Positions 44,372-56,699 of a stretch of 64,000 nucleotides of DNA are shown here, one piece after another. The position numbers were made by a program, and so were the translations under genes. The notes under the pieces are model-generated. The model searched no databases. It had not been told where the DNA came from and saw only the letters and a list, made by a program, of their open reading frames with translations. The stretch comes from Cephalotus follicularis. Lineage: Eukaryota > Streptophyta > Magnoliopsida > Oxalidales > Cephalotaceae. Within the stretch, counting starts at the first letter, position 1. The number at the start of each line of letters is the position of its first letter. The DNA is taken from positions 1 through 64,000 of the forward strand of contig BDDD01001966.1 of the NCBI GenBank assembly GCA_001972305.1, written 5' to 3'.

Positions 44372-47300
44372 TGTAACACCCCCGATTCGGAACCGGGATC
44401 ACTCCCGATTTCGGGATCGGTGTGTCACACAAAACTGAACTAAAAACATATCAAATATCTTAATCTTAATCATCATCCATACGTGGTGGTTCTAAAAATC
44501 TGAAAACATGTATAATCATGGAACATAAACTGAATCTGAAACATAATCTGAAAACTTTGTCATAAACCAAAATCACAATACTGTTTAGATAAATGGCCTC
44601 TACACGACCATAACACTACTAAGAACATAACCGGATCAAACTCCTAGATGATCCTCTGACATAGGGTAACTCTCTCATCACACTTGCCCATGCTGTCCCT
44701 GAAAACCTGCCGCATGGAAAACAAAAAATAACGCGGCTGAGCAAACCTCAGTACGGATATAGAATCATAAAACAGTTTACGAACAGTTTATGAAACAAAT
44801 CAGTTTCGAAACAACATAATTACGAATCAAAACAAATACGAATCAAAACAGAACGGTTTACGAACAAAACAATACGAAACATAACTGTATCCGAAACAAA
44901 GCAGTTTACCAAAACGAAACGATATCCGAAACAAAACAATATCATGCTCAATACAGTATCTGAAACAAACACTATACGATACAAAATAATTTACGAAACG
45001 AAACACTTTACGAAACAGGAAAGAACAGTTTCCGGAACAAAAGAAAATAGTTTCTGAACACTACGAAACAACATATTAGGGAACAAACAAAACAGTAAAC
45101 GATAAATGATAACTTAAAAGCAGTAAGATTTCAAAGTTAACTCAAAACAGGAATCTTAAGCAATATATCAGTTTAAACATTCTTTGAAGTCACATATGAA
45201 CTTTCATAAAAACCAAATCCATAACTTTCAAAACATACACGAAAACTTTCAAAACATAAGTTCCATAACTGAGCACCAAAACCCATAACATATCAGAAAC
45301 ACATAGTAGCAAGAGAGTAGCTAATTCCACATTGCCAAATAGAATTACAGTGTACGGCACTACACATACAATTCCCATATCATAATATATCCCAAAACAT
45401 ATAACTAGGATCGATCCATACGCCTCTATCACAAATCCTATCCAAGGATATCCCAGAGAGACGCCGTAAACTAATCACACCGTTACGGAAAGTGTCATGC
45501 CCCCGTGCCAGGCCCACAGCATGCCTATGGTACCCCAATAGGTGGTTATAAAAGCTCAGTATTTCATCATTTCAAAAACTTTGATTTCATCAAATCAATT
45601 AAAACACATAGAAAGGTTTCCCAAAACAAAATCATAAATCGTTCTCAAACGATATAGTTTCACATAACGTATACTTTCATAATCCAAGGCAACTTTTTTA
45701 TTTTCACAATAAAGAGACATATAAAAGCTGGATTTATAAAGCCAGAAATATTCGTTTTCGCAAAATATCAAACTCACTTCATTTGCGGTATGCAAAATAT
45801 ACTTAGTTCATAAAGCCAAATAAAAGATATCATAAAACTGAATTCATTTCAAATAATTCAGATGTCCCGAAACTGATTTTAATTCGCTAAAATCGAAGAG
45901 AGTAGCAAAGAGCAGAATATCCATACATCACATTAAAACAAAACATATTCAATTCAGATAAAACAGAATGATAACCAAAACGAAGAATCCGTATTTTATT
46001 CGCAAAATAAAACTGAATTTATACTCTAATAAAATCGATAAGAGAGTATCAAGAAACGAAGACACGTACTTCATTTACTAAACCAAACCGAATTTATCTC
46101 AACAATACCGAAGGAGATATCAAGGAACGAAACATCCGTACTAAAAAAACATAACCGACTTTATTTCAATAAAACCGACAGAGAAATCAAAAGCAAAGAG
46201 AATTGGTACAATAACGAAAGATAAAGCTGATATTTATTCTTTAATAAACTAGTAGTAGGGGATCAAAGAAAGAGTTATCCGTACTTTCAAAACGGAAACT
46301 AAATTTATTAAAACCCAAACAGAAGATGATAATCCAAGACGAAGAAATCCGTACTTTATTAACATATTCCAAGTTCATTTCAATAAAACTGGTAGATAAA
46401 CCAAGGAAAGGGAATCCATACCGAATACAGAATCTGAAATTATTTCAAATAAAATCAGAAGGATAGCCAAGAAAGAAGGACATCCGTACATTAATCATAA
46501 AGGTGAAACGGGACAGTTTCAATAAAATCAGATAGCCAAAGAGCAGAAAATCCGTACCACATTCACAAAAGTAAAACTGAATTTATTCTAATAAAATTAG
46601 GGGAAGATAGCCAAAGAACAAAAGCATCCGTACCTCATGCGATCACCAAAACAACCTCGAGAATATATATCGAGACTTCTCTAGACCGCTCATTGGTTGT
46701 TGCAAACATCTATCAGAAATAAAATCGTTCTCATAAGGACTTGAAATAAAATCAGACCTCGACTCATGGGTCATTGTACACTAATCATGACCATATAACA
46801 TAATAATAGGTTTACTACGTCCAATTCGCAGAAGTCTCATCTAAACATATTTTCGAATTCACTAAGGTAAGTCCAATTTGTCCAATTCATCCAATTTTGA
46901 ATCATAATACTAGTTCAGCTCATAATATCGTACAACGATTACACAAATACATAATTGAACCGAAAATAGAATTTAACGGAATAGGGTTCAGAGTTTACCG
47001 AAAGCAGTTGGAACGGAGCACAGAGCCATAATCACATCACGAAAATAGAGCGGATCAAACGTATGCGGAGAACGGAGTCGGAAACTATCCAAAAAAAGTG
47101 TCACTGGAGACTGCCGCGCGTGGGCTCACGCGCCGCCGCTGGCCGGCGCGTGTCTGTCACGCGTCACCAGTCAGACGCTGAAAAGGGTCGATCTGGAGCG
47201 TTTGAGGCTGGGGATCACATATCCAGGGCGCGTTTGCCATGAATCCGCCGTATTTGGCCGGAATGAACGCTTTTGACCGCGGTTGACTTTGCGCTGATCT

Positions 47301-47887
47301 GCTTTTTCGGTGTCGCCAAGGGTCGGGGCCGGTCGGGTTAGCTTCATCTCGACGCCAGGATGCCGAATATGACCTTGGCTTGTCATGCCGATCACCGGAG
47401 AGGGAAAATCAACCCCAAACAGATGCGAGAGAGAAGACGACGCGCACGCCGAAGGAGACGTTGCCCGGTGCAGGGGTTGGGTCCGGTGGACTCAGGAGAT
47501 CATGGGGGTTCGGCCGGTGCCTTTTCCGGTGCCATATCGGCACTGACGCCGGTGGCAGCGGCTGAGTGGGGAGAGAGAATGGGAGAGACAGCGGGAGAGA
47601 GAGGGAGAGAGAGTTGGAGAGAAGAGAAATTTAATGTTAAATAGGGTTTCTTTTATTTTTAAATGTTGAAAAGGTTTTTAACAAGTAAATAAAAAGCCAA
47701 AATATTTTTATTTATTCATAGACTTAATATCAAAACCCATTAGGCTAAGGCCACAACCCGCTTAGCCTAGCCAAAAGCAAAACAAACCGAAAAATGGGCA
47801 GTCCATAAACCGAAAAAAAATCGACAGCCCAAACGAAACAGATCAAAAAGGTCCAAAAAGTCTATACGGAAAAAACGAGATATTATA
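44372..47887 (-). repeat. R5 5' LTR
   Basis: 3516 bp, TGTAACACCCCCGATTCGG to GAGATATTATA (terminal CA changed to TA). It is collinear with the other R5 LTR except for the duplication there. It contains the AAACAGTTTACG array (44765-45115), the CATACGCCTC to GAGACGCCGTA block (45418-45475) and the 70-bp repeats (45910-46640). No genes. Confidence 0.92.
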
Positions 47888-47892
47888 AAGGG

Positions 47893-48224
47893 CTTGGAAA
47901 GCCCTAGCCAAGGTTGGGTCAAACCCTACCCATTGAAATGGCAAAGTAATGGTCGGCCTCAAATAGCCCAAAAATTACCCCAAATGTTGAAGTCCATTAG
48001 GTCATAACGTTGAGTAATTTTCCAACCAAAATAAGACACATGACATGGGCTACATTTCGCGCATGGAGGGACACCAATCTCTCCATTCTTATGGCCAATT
48101 TTGTGGTATTAAAGGGGGAAGAAACAAGTGACATATGTCTCATGACTCATTCCAAAATTAGTGGATGAGTGACATGTGTCACATGAGTCATCACACTCAT
48201 GACTAAAATGAATTTTCCTGACAC
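47893..48224. other. Unclassified spacer right of R5
   Basis: 332 bp with no coding sequence. It contains GTGACATGTGTCAC (palindrome), two TGAGTCA-like motifs and repeated CATGACTCAT/ATGAGTCATC at 48135-48205. It could be part of a further LTR or of a decayed promoter region. I cannot classify it. Confidence 0.45.
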
Positions 48225-48447
48225 TGTAACATCCCCGAACGGTGGGAGCCATTATAGGTCATAACTTAACATAACATATCTTAACTGAACATAAACAAAA
48301 CTTTATTAGCTAAAAACGTGGCGGTCAAAACATAACATATATGGATAACATACTGAAAATTGATCATAAACTGAAAACTTAACATATTCTAAAAAGTTAA
48401 ACATGTTCCAAGGGTCAATTATTAAAAACATAAACCAAAAGTAACTT
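48225..48447 (-). repeat. R6 LTR, left part
   Basis: Starts TGTAACATCCCCGAACGGTGGGAGCC, matching the start of the R2 LTRs in plus-strand view. It is cut after 222 bp by R4, whose target duplication is AACTT (48443-48447 and 61076-61080). It continues at 61076. Confidence 0.85.
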
Positions 48448-48611
48448 TGCAATAACCGCAATTTCAATTAATGTATATTGCTCCAATTTTAAATAAAATA
48501 TACATTTTAATTGAGATTATTTGCCCAATTATATTAATTATTGTGATTAGTGAATGCTTTGGTTGAATCGAGATATGAGTTGGTAAAACAAACTTAATCA
48601 ACCAAAAAACA

Positions 48612-48750
48612 GGCAGTTACAGCCGACTGTCAGAGGGTAACAGTCGACTGCCTAGTTTGTGGAGGAACAGCCGACTGTCATAGGGGAACAGTCGACTGTT
48701 TGATGCGTGGAGCGTACAGTCGACTGCCAAGTGAATACAGTCGACTAGAA
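48612..48750. repeat. R4 proximal TCGA-palindrome array (48-bp units)
   Basis: Six palindromes ACAGYCGACTG with centres at 48624.5, 48645.5, 48672.5, 48693.5, 48721.5 and 48742.5. Spacings alternate 21, 27, 21, 28, 21. The array is three units of about 48 bp, each holding two palindromes. The other LTR has the same at 58810-58945. Confidence 0.88.
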
Positions 48751-49000
48751 TGGTACAAAATAGGTGTCTGTGCATGCATGTGTGACAGAACCAGGGGAAG
48801 TGCATGGTGGGCAGGTGTCATGCAAGACAACAGCTGCCATAACATGCAAGGTACCCTGCATTTGTTCTGCAGACCTGCTGACCTGCAACATAAGAATTGA
48901 AAGAAGTAAAGTGAGAGGAAGTTATGCATGTGAGAGAGAGAAGGGAGAAAATGTTAAATGACAAAGCTAAAGAATGAAAACGGGATTGTGAATACTTTTC

Positions 49001-49009
49001 CTTATAAAC
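49001..49009 (+). promoter_or_regulatory. R4 5' LTR TATA-like box
   Basis: CTTATAAAC between the two palindrome arrays, followed by a leader. It lies in the 312 bp that the 3' LTR lacks, so only the 5' LTR retains it. Confidence 0.45.
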
Positions 49010-49784
49010 AGAAGCTGCCTGAGTGTTTTGAGAGTTAGAAAACACTGAGGATAGAGGAGAGTTTGCTGGAGAATTGTTGGAGCTTGCATGTTGAGGATTA
49101 GAGTGTTCAAGGAGACTTTGAAGCTTTGATTCTTCTGGTAAGTCACTAATCCGAATTCCTTAATGTTGTTATGGTTAATAGCTAGGAAAACAGACTTGGA
49201 CCAGATATCATATCTTCTGTTAACTTGATTAAGAGTTAATAAGTGGAATTGAAATAGATTTGGTAATGGTTCAAAGAAGAGTTGAAATTGCAAGCCTCTA
49301 ATTCGAATCATAGCTGCTGTTATGGTTGTCAATAGATATAGGTATACTGATCACCATCTATACATACCTTCTGTAACATACAAACATAGCATTTGCTGAA
49401 TTGGAATGGATTAGTGGAGAGATATTGTTAATCTAAAAATGGAGGCTTAATGAACTATTGATGAGCTACTGTTGGAGTAGTAATTGTAACTGAATAATTA
49501 GTTAACTTATTGATTAAGTGACTGAACCTTCAAGCATGCATGATATAGATTGAATTCTACTGAGATTGGAAGACTGGTTTGGTGAAGAGCTTTGGACATT
49601 AAAGAGTGAGATGAACCCAAATTGATCTCGGGATAGCGTTTAAGGTAGGGGTAATGACATGTCTTTGAAGATATAGTTATGCATACCATGTATGGTTATT
49701 TTCTGCTTGATTGCATGCGTTGATTTGATTTGTATTGGACATTGTAATGTATACCCTGTTACTGCATGCTCATTTCTGGGCAAA

Positions 49785-49900
49785 GCAGTCGACTGTTCTT
49801 CATGACAGTCGACTAATTAAACGAACCAGTCGACTGTTAAGAACAAACAGTCGACTACTCAACCAAACAGCCGACTGTTCTTGGGAATAGCCGACTGTTC
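49785..49900. repeat. R4 distal TCGA-palindrome array (20-21 bp pitch)
   Basis: Six palindromes with centres at 49790.5, 49810.5, 49831.5, 49852.5, 49872.5 and 49892.5 (spacings 20, 21, 21, 20, 20). The last two read CAGCCGACTG. The matching array is at 59668-59785 in the 3' LTR. Confidence 0.88.
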
Positions 49901-51199
49901 TGGGTTAAAATTCTGATACAGGTTCTGATTAGGCCTTAAATTGAATGTAATTAACCTGGCCTCCATATGTGATGACTGTAACAGTCAATCTTGGCCCTAT
50001 ACAATTACATTTCAGAATTTAAACAATGTACATGCTCCTTGCGAGAATTTTATAAGAATGACTAAGGTATACAATGCCTTATTAAACCCTTGGATTACTA
50101 CTGTGCTTACTGTTTTTTCTGTATATGCTACTGTTATAATTAGTATATACTATTTTGGGTGTTCATTAACACTACTGTTCCTTATTTTCAAATAATTGAA
50201 TCAAATAGTGCTTTAAGCACAAATATGAGTTCCTTACGGTTTTCAAAATGAAAACGTATAATGTCAAACGATTACTGTTTTTCCCTCCAATGAGAGGTAC
50301 TGTTACTGTACTGAATATCGTTTTCCTCCTAGGAGATGTACGATTACTGAATTGCTATATGTTTCAAAAGAAAACAACCCTATATCACATTTTAAAACTT
50401 ATGTAATATTACTACTTAATTGATTGAATTGTTTGTCTATGCTATTGCTGTTAGTCGAGTGATAGGAGACATCACTGGCTACGGAGGGGGTCCTATGTGC
50501 CAAGAGTTGGCTAGAGTATCCACCCAAATTGTCTGCAATGCAGATCTTGATTGTTAAACTGCCCGCTAATGCCGGTAGTAATCGACCTGATCTATCATCT
50601 CCGGAGTGAGGGGTGATAGATAGGTGGTGCATAGTTGGTACAAGGAGTTAGCGACATGTGACACCCAAACCACTGTACTGATTGATTGTAACCTTGTGCG
50701 GTATTCTTGCATTGTACTGTCTATGGCCACTTGGCATGGTTGCTTATATATTGGAATACTTAATTATGTTATTTTTTATATAAAATGTCATACATGTGGC
50801 ATTCATATATTCCTTAACATGCATTATTCCTACTTAGCCAAGTGAGAACAACGGCTAACCCCTACAATTTCAGATTAAGTGAAGGCATTCAGGAGGTGCT
50901 GTTGGAGCTTTTGGAGAGTTTTTAGCTGCTTAAGGTTGTTACCCTTATGATGTACTGTAATTGTATTGAACGGTTCACACTCCGTGTTGTTGTTTTACTT
51001 ACCTTATGTAAAAGGATAATTGTTGGATTGTACGAGCACGTAGTATGGGCTGCGTGCGGATGACTTTGATTTATAATCCGGTTTTAAATGCTTCCGCTTA
51101 TTTATGAAATGTTGAATGAAATGCTGGATTATTTTTACTTATTCCTGATATCACCACATATGTTGTCTAAACTTAATGGAATGGCGGCGTGTGACAGCA

Positions 51200-51211
51200 T
51201 GGTATCAGAGC
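51200..51211 (+). other. R4 primer-binding site
   Basis: TGGTATCAGAGC 3 bp after the LTR end GTGTGACA (51196). Initiator Met-tRNA type. Confidence 0.93.
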
Positions 51212-51299
51212 ATATTCCATAGATGCTAGCTGGGATAATTTTCTTAGAAATTAAGTGAAATGTTTCCTAATGATTATGTCATGCCATATAGGAAACTGA

Positions 51300-52500
51300 A
51301 TGGACCTACGAAGAGGCAGAAGAGGAAGGTGTAGAGCCGATGAAGGAGTCAATACACCACCAATGCACGACCATAATCCGCCAGTGAATGAAGGAGTGAA
51401 TGTTCCCCCAGTAAAAGACGAGAGGAGTAACTTGGACCGCATGGCTGACCTCTTTCAACAACAGATGCAAGCTAATGCGGCAAACATGGAATAGATTCGG
51501 CAAATGTACGAGGCTAACCAGGCCTATCATCAGGCTCCTGAAGCTTGTCATACTGGTGGATTTGGCCGAGATATCGAGCGGTTCATGAGACAGAATCCTT
51601 CAACATTCAATGGTGAGCTGAATGCTACTGTGGCTGAGCAGTGGATTAGAGATTTGGAGAAAATATTTGCTGCACTGGAATGTACTGATGAGCAGAAACT
51701 CAACTTTGCTGTATACCGCTTATGGGGCGAGGCTACCTATTGGTGGGAAAGGACTGAAGCAAAGTGGGAATCTCGTGGACTTGACAGGACTTGGGACAGA
51801 TTTCAGTCTGAGTTCCTTGAAACTTATGTGCCATAGATAGAACGTGACTGGAGAGAGACCGAACTGATGGAGTTACGTCAAGGGGACATGACGGTAGCTC
51901 AGTACCAGACTAGATTTGTGGAGTTGGCAAGACATACACCTTATCTTGTGGAGGGTGAATCAAGGATGATCCGAAGGTTCCTAATAGGCCTTCGACCAGA
52001 CATTAGATCTAAACTGTTGATGTTGCATCTAACCTCTTTTGTAGATGTTGCTGAGATGGCAATGATTCTGGAAAACAATGCGAATGAAAGGAGAGCGGAA
52101 TGGTCTCGTACTAATCAATCGAGGGCCGCACAGTCACAGGGGCAGGGGAGTAATAATCCTGCTAAGTCAACAAAGTATGACAACAGAGGTCAAGGAGGTT
52201 CTCGAAGCAGAAATTCACGATCAAGGACTCCTAACCGAAGCGGTCAACAAAATGCGGGTGGATGTACTTTTTGTGGTCGTCAGAATCATGATGAGACTGA
52301 ATGCTGGAAGAAGATGGGAAAGTGCTTGAGATGTGGTTCACAAGAACACATGCTGAACAGTTGTCCAGTGAGGAGGGATCAGGCACGCGGCCAACAAGGA
52401 AGTGCTGGTGCAAGTGGTAGTGTTGCGGCTGCTCAACCGTGGAAGGATACCAGGAAAGGGATTGTGAAAGGTAGGGTCTACACCTTATCAAAAGATGATG
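51300..52500 (+). pseudogene. gag: R4 gag
   Basis: The ATG at 51300 begins MDLRRGRRGRCRADEG. The same frame continues through stops at 51492 and 51834. Capsid motifs are FMRQNPSTFNGELN, WIRDLEKIFAALECTDE and YWWERTEAKWES, then FLETYVP, MELRQGDMTVAQYQTRF and LARHTPYLVEGE. The nucleocapsid has two knuckles (CTFCGRQNHDETC-type at 52263-52304, then CLRCGSQEHMLNSC ending at 52364). Only two stops separate it from an open Gag frame. Gag packages element RNA into particles. Confidence 0.92.
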
Positions 52501-52787
52501 TGCCAGAATCTACTACGGTTGTGACAGGTACTATTTATATATCTTGCATACTAGCTCATGTACTGATTGACCCTGGTGCGACACATTCATTCATTGCATC
52601 TAAATTTGCTCACAATTTTCATGGTATTACATCTAGACTACCTTATGTATTGGAGGTGAGTACTCCTGCGGGTACTTGTCTTCTATCTGACACTATCATG
52701 AAAGATTGTGAGATCATGGTAGCCAAAATTCAGTTATCTGCTGACCTGATAGTGTTGCCTATCCGAGATTTCGATGTAATCTTGTGA
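52501..52787 (+). pseudogene. pro: R4 protease
   Basis: A continuation of the Gag frame. The active site lies at 52569-52577 in VLIDPGATHSF: the usual Ser or Thr of D-S/T-G is Pro, a change expected to disable the enzyme. The second block ADLIVLPIRDFDVIL ends at a TGA (52785-52787), where GMDW should continue. Confidence 0.88.
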
Positions 52788-53870
52788 ATGGACTGGCAGT
52801 ATGCTCATCATGCTTGTGTTGATTGCTACAACAAGATGATGACATTTTATCTGCAAGATGGGACCGAGTGCAAGTTTATCGAGGAGAAGAATATTTCTGC
52901 TTCGATCATTTCATATACTTGACAATAGAAGTATCTCAAGCAAGGATGCGAAGGCTATTTGGCGTATGTGATTGATCATACGAAAGGTACGCCTAGCATT
53001 GAACAAGTGCCTGTTGTATGTGAATTTCCTGATGTATTTTAAGATGATCTCACTTCGTTGCCACCGGAGAGAGATATAGAGTTCAGCATTGAACTATTGC
53101 CTGGGACTACTCCTATATCCAAAGCACCGTACCGAATGGCTCCTGCTGAATTGAAGGAGTTGAAGATTCAGTTACAGGATTACCTTGACAAGGGCTTCAT
53201 CAGACCGAGTGTATCACCGTGGGGAGCACCGGTTCTGTTTATGAAAAAGAAGGATGGATCAATGCGACTATGCATCGATTACAGGCTACTAAATCTGGTA
53301 ACGATGAAAAAACAAGTATCCTCTGGCACATATTGAGGAATTGTTCGACCAATTGCAAGGCTTAACTGTATTTTCCAAACTCGACCTAAGAACAGGTTAT
53401 CATCAGTTGAGGATCAGAGAGGGTGATGTGGAGAAGACAGCATTTTGAACCAGATATGGGCATTACGAATTTCTGATACTGCCGTTTGGTTTGACAAATG
53501 CTCCTGCAGCCTTTATGTGTCTGATGAACAAAGTGTTCCAACCCTATCTTGACCAGTTTGTCGTTATATTCCTAGACGACATCCTGATTTATTCGAAGAG
53601 CATCGAGGAACACATGCAACACTTGAGAATTGTATTGCAGACACTACGAAAGGAATAGTTATATGCCAAATTCAGCAAGTGCGAATTTTGGCTGGATCAT
53701 GTGACTTTCCTAAGTCACATAGTGTCAAGTGAAGGGTTGTCGGTGAATCCTTCGGAGATAGAAACCATTGTTGATTGGCCCCAACCGTGGAACGTTACTG
53801 AGGTCCGTAGTTTCTTGGGATTGGCTGGCTACTATTGAAGGTTCATCAAGGTGTTTTTGAAGCTTGGCAC
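52788..53870 (+). pseudogene. pol: R4 reverse transcriptase
   Basis: After the protease come stops at about 52921 and 53041, then the open stretch [47 protein letters not shown] single extra A in a run near 53308 shifts the frame. Then [17 protein letters not shown], a stop at about 53447 (CGA to TGA) and [17 protein letters not shown]. The catalytic box is FLDD at 53569-53580. Further stops lie at about 53657 and 53837. Clearly inactive. Confidence 0.92.
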
Positions 53871-54321
53871 ACCGTTGACACAGTTGACTCAGAAGAATTC
53901 AACTTTTGTGTGCGATGATGCTTGCAAGGCAAGTTTCCAAGCGTTGAAGAGTCGGTTGATTTCGGCTCCAGTGTTGACGTTACCGGAAGGCAATGGGGGT
54001 TTTACTGTCTATACTGATGCTTCTGGGAAAGGTTTGGGATGCGTGCTTATGCAACATGGTAGGGTGATTGCATACGCGTCAAGGAAGTTAAAGTCGTGCG
54101 AAGAAAATTATCCCGTACACGATCTTGAGTTGGCAGCCATAGTGTTTGCTTTGCAGAAATGGAGGCACTACCTCTATGGTACACAATTTGAGATCTTTAC
54201 TGACCATAAAAGTTTAAAGTATTTATTTTCCTAGAAGGAGCTCAACATGAGACAAAGATGATGGGTAGAATTCTTTAATGACTATAACTGCAACATTCAA
54301 TACCACCCAGGAAAGGCGAAT
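53871..54321 (+). pseudogene. pol: R4 RNase H, N-terminal part
   Basis: Frame 53851-54234 gives [34 protein letters not shown] (first catalytic Asp), [20 protein letters not shown] and [15 protein letters not shown] (CAG to TAG) follows, then LNMRQR and YHPGKAN, where S4 splits the gene at 54321. It resumes at 57034 with VVADVLSGK. Confidence 0.92.
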
Positions 54322-55589
54322 TGTCACACCCCGTTTAAGACAAAATGACATTAAAGCAGTAAGGCAATTAACACATAAATACAACTCATGTAAAAACCAG
54401 AAAAGTTTAAACTTTAAACCAGAAGTCAGTTGCGGAAGCATTAAAAATCCATAAGCTGTAAAACCCGTAGCGTGCATCCCATACTACACGCTACCCAACA
54501 AGTTCAACATTGTTAATCGCCCATAAACGGAGCGTGATCACAGTACAAGTTTAAATCCCTCAAAAGTTACATCCATAAGAATGATACATTAGGAACCCCT
54601 TAACAACCCAGTTTGTTACACAACAGGAGAATAGTAAAACTAAGAACAATGTAACACTTGCTCTTCGTCCATGCCAATCCAACAGGTCCACAGCATCAAT
54701 CTGTAAAGTAGGGGGTTAGCCTTTATCCTCACTCGGCTAAGTCATAAAAGTAACTCGGGATTAAATCTTAAATCATGTCATGATATGAATGCATGAATGA
54801 TGCAGTGTTGTGGAGACCCCAGTTTATATATATATATGAAAATATATATGTATAACAGTACAGTAAAATATCAGTGGGGCATATATATATATGTGAAATA
54901 TATGTATGCAACAACAGCACAGTAGTAACCCGACCAGGGCTACATCAACAAGCACAGTAATGTCCGGGAAGGACCAACAGGCAGTACAGGATGTCCACAT
55001 AGGACCACAACAACAGGCAGTATGTGTAACGCCGCAAACTCCTATCCCCACGCTACACTCCCACTCCAGTCCCTAATCTAGGCAACCGAGCGAGGCAACA
55101 GTACAGTGAGTTACCCAGCCATACTGCTGGCCCCTAGGTCAACCCTACCACTAGCCGGCACTGGCAGCCTCCGCCATGCAACCAGTGGCTCAAGCACAAA
55201 CACATAACAATTCATAGAGCAAACAGTGAATTCAAGCAGTAACAGTACAGTAAATAGGGCAGTAGTGATCGTTTATATCCACAACAGGTGGGTTATTCCC
55301 AAAATGTTTCAAAAGTGACAACATTTGAAATATTGCATTTTTAGTAGAAAATACTTTTAAACAGTTTCAGTAGTGGAAATCGCGTTCCAAAGATGTTTGA
55401 AAATACGATATCAATATTTGTTTCGTACTCAATATAGCAGTTTTAATTTACATGTGTATTTCTAAGTAACAACACATTAGAAATCATAATCCGAGTACAA
55501 CAGTACAAAACAGGTAGTAAACAGTGTATATGCAATGCATACAAATGCTCAAATGCATCCTAACAGGAATCAGGATCGTTTCGCATCGT

Positions 55590-55885
55590 TTTAGGCAAAC
55601 AGCAGTCCAACCAGTTGGCTGGAATCCTTACCAGTCGGCTGTTCTGGGTCGAGCAGTACCAGTAGTTGGTTGGTTACTTCTACCAGTCGACTGTCCATTA
55701 GGTAGTCGGCTGTTGTCCTTCAACAATCGACTGTTACTGCACATCCGTTTGAAAACATTACCCAGGTTACACTTCCTGCCATTTTCTGGGCAGGATAAAG
55801 TATGAACAGTCGACTCCTTTCCATTGACAGTCGACTGGTTTCATTGAGTAGTCGGCTGTCTTCCTTCGACAGTCGGCTGCTCTGT
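55590..55885. repeat. TCGA-palindrome group, S4 distal
   Basis: CAGTTGGCTGG, CAGTCGGCTGTT, CAGTCGACTGTC, TAGTCGGCTGTT, CAATCGACTGTT, CAGTCGACTCC, CAGTCGACTGGTT, TAGTCGGCTGTC and CAGTCGGCTGC occur between 55598 and 55880. Many units have TCGG instead of TCGA. Confidence 0.8.
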
Positions 55886-56699
55886 GAACCAGTAGCATGC
55901 AAATCGATCTATCTACTCCAACGGATCATGGTAAGCAGATAATTCAAACTCAGGGACAGGAATACAACTACAGGTTGTCATATCATCCATATAATAGCTC
56001 ATCCAACATGCATTTCATCATGCAATCCAAAACCATGTGAGGTTCAACATGCATGCACAATGATCACATTTGATTCTCAGTAGCAAGCATAACAAATGGG
56101 AAACAGTAGCAACCACATTCTAAACTCAGTAGCTACAACTCATGCAACCAGGCATTTAAATCATAGAGCATGCAGTAATTTTAAGCTCAAAATACCATTA
56201 CAACTTCCCCTACCTTTGATTCCAAGTTAGGAATCTGTAAGTCCACCTCTTTGTGTTCCAACAGTAACGTTCTGAGCTCCCCAGAAGCTCCAACTCCAAG
56301 CCCAGCAGCTTCCAAGAATAGCCCAACAGCTCCAACCCGAGCTCCAAGCTTCAACAATGGTGAAACACTCTCCTTTCCTCTTTTCTTTGTGGTTTCTCTC
56401 TACTATTCTCTCTGGTTCTTTGTCCTTTCAGTATCTGGGTGAAGGAGGTGAGGAGAGATGTTTTATGCAGAGGGTTTCTCTTCCTTCTCCCCTAGCTTCC
56501 TCACATCGCACTAAATGCCACACTCTCTCATTCACATGCATGCACACACTCACAGGTCAAATTTCTCTGCCACGTGAAGTTTTGCATGATCCACAGGTGC
56601 CCTCTCCTTCCATTATTTTAACTGCATGAAACACAGATGGCATCCACTTCCATCTGTCAGCTGTAGCATGTGATTTCTGCCACATGCAACAAAGCAGAG

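Larger units (their letters stand above)
36828..47887 (-). mobile_element. Element R5: large non-autonomous LTR retrotransposon
   Basis: 11,060 bp with LTRs 36828-42520 and 44372-47887, Met-tRNA primer site 44356-44367 and a polypurine tract at 42521-42534. The flanks are AAGGC (36823-36827) and AAGGG (47888-47892), a target duplication with one mismatch. The internal region is only 1851 bp and has no RT, integrase or capsid, only a 30-codon gag-like start. Leader and LTR blocks resemble R2, so it fits a LARD-like derivative that uses proteins of R2-type elements. The right end is TTATA instead of TTACA, a point change. Confidence 0.9.
48448..51196 (+). repeat. R4 5' LTR
   Basis: 2749 bp, TGCAATAACCGC to GGCGTGTGACA. 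It contains two CAGTCGACTG palindrome arrays (48612-48750 and 49785-49900) on either side of a TATA-like CTTATAAAC (49001-49009). It carries 48977-49288, which the 3' LTR lacks. The reading frames in it are mirrored in the other LTR copies and are not proteins. Confidence 0.96.

Noticed and set aside
48612..49900. Regularly spaced short repeats resembling a CRISPR array
   Set aside because: The units are palindromes of 10-18 bp with similar linkers in an LTR of a plant element. There are no unique spacers, no leader and no cas genes.
54829..54910. TATATATA runs as promoter
   Set aside because: Simple AT repeats inside solo LTR S4, in the wrong orientation context and without a transcript-like leader.
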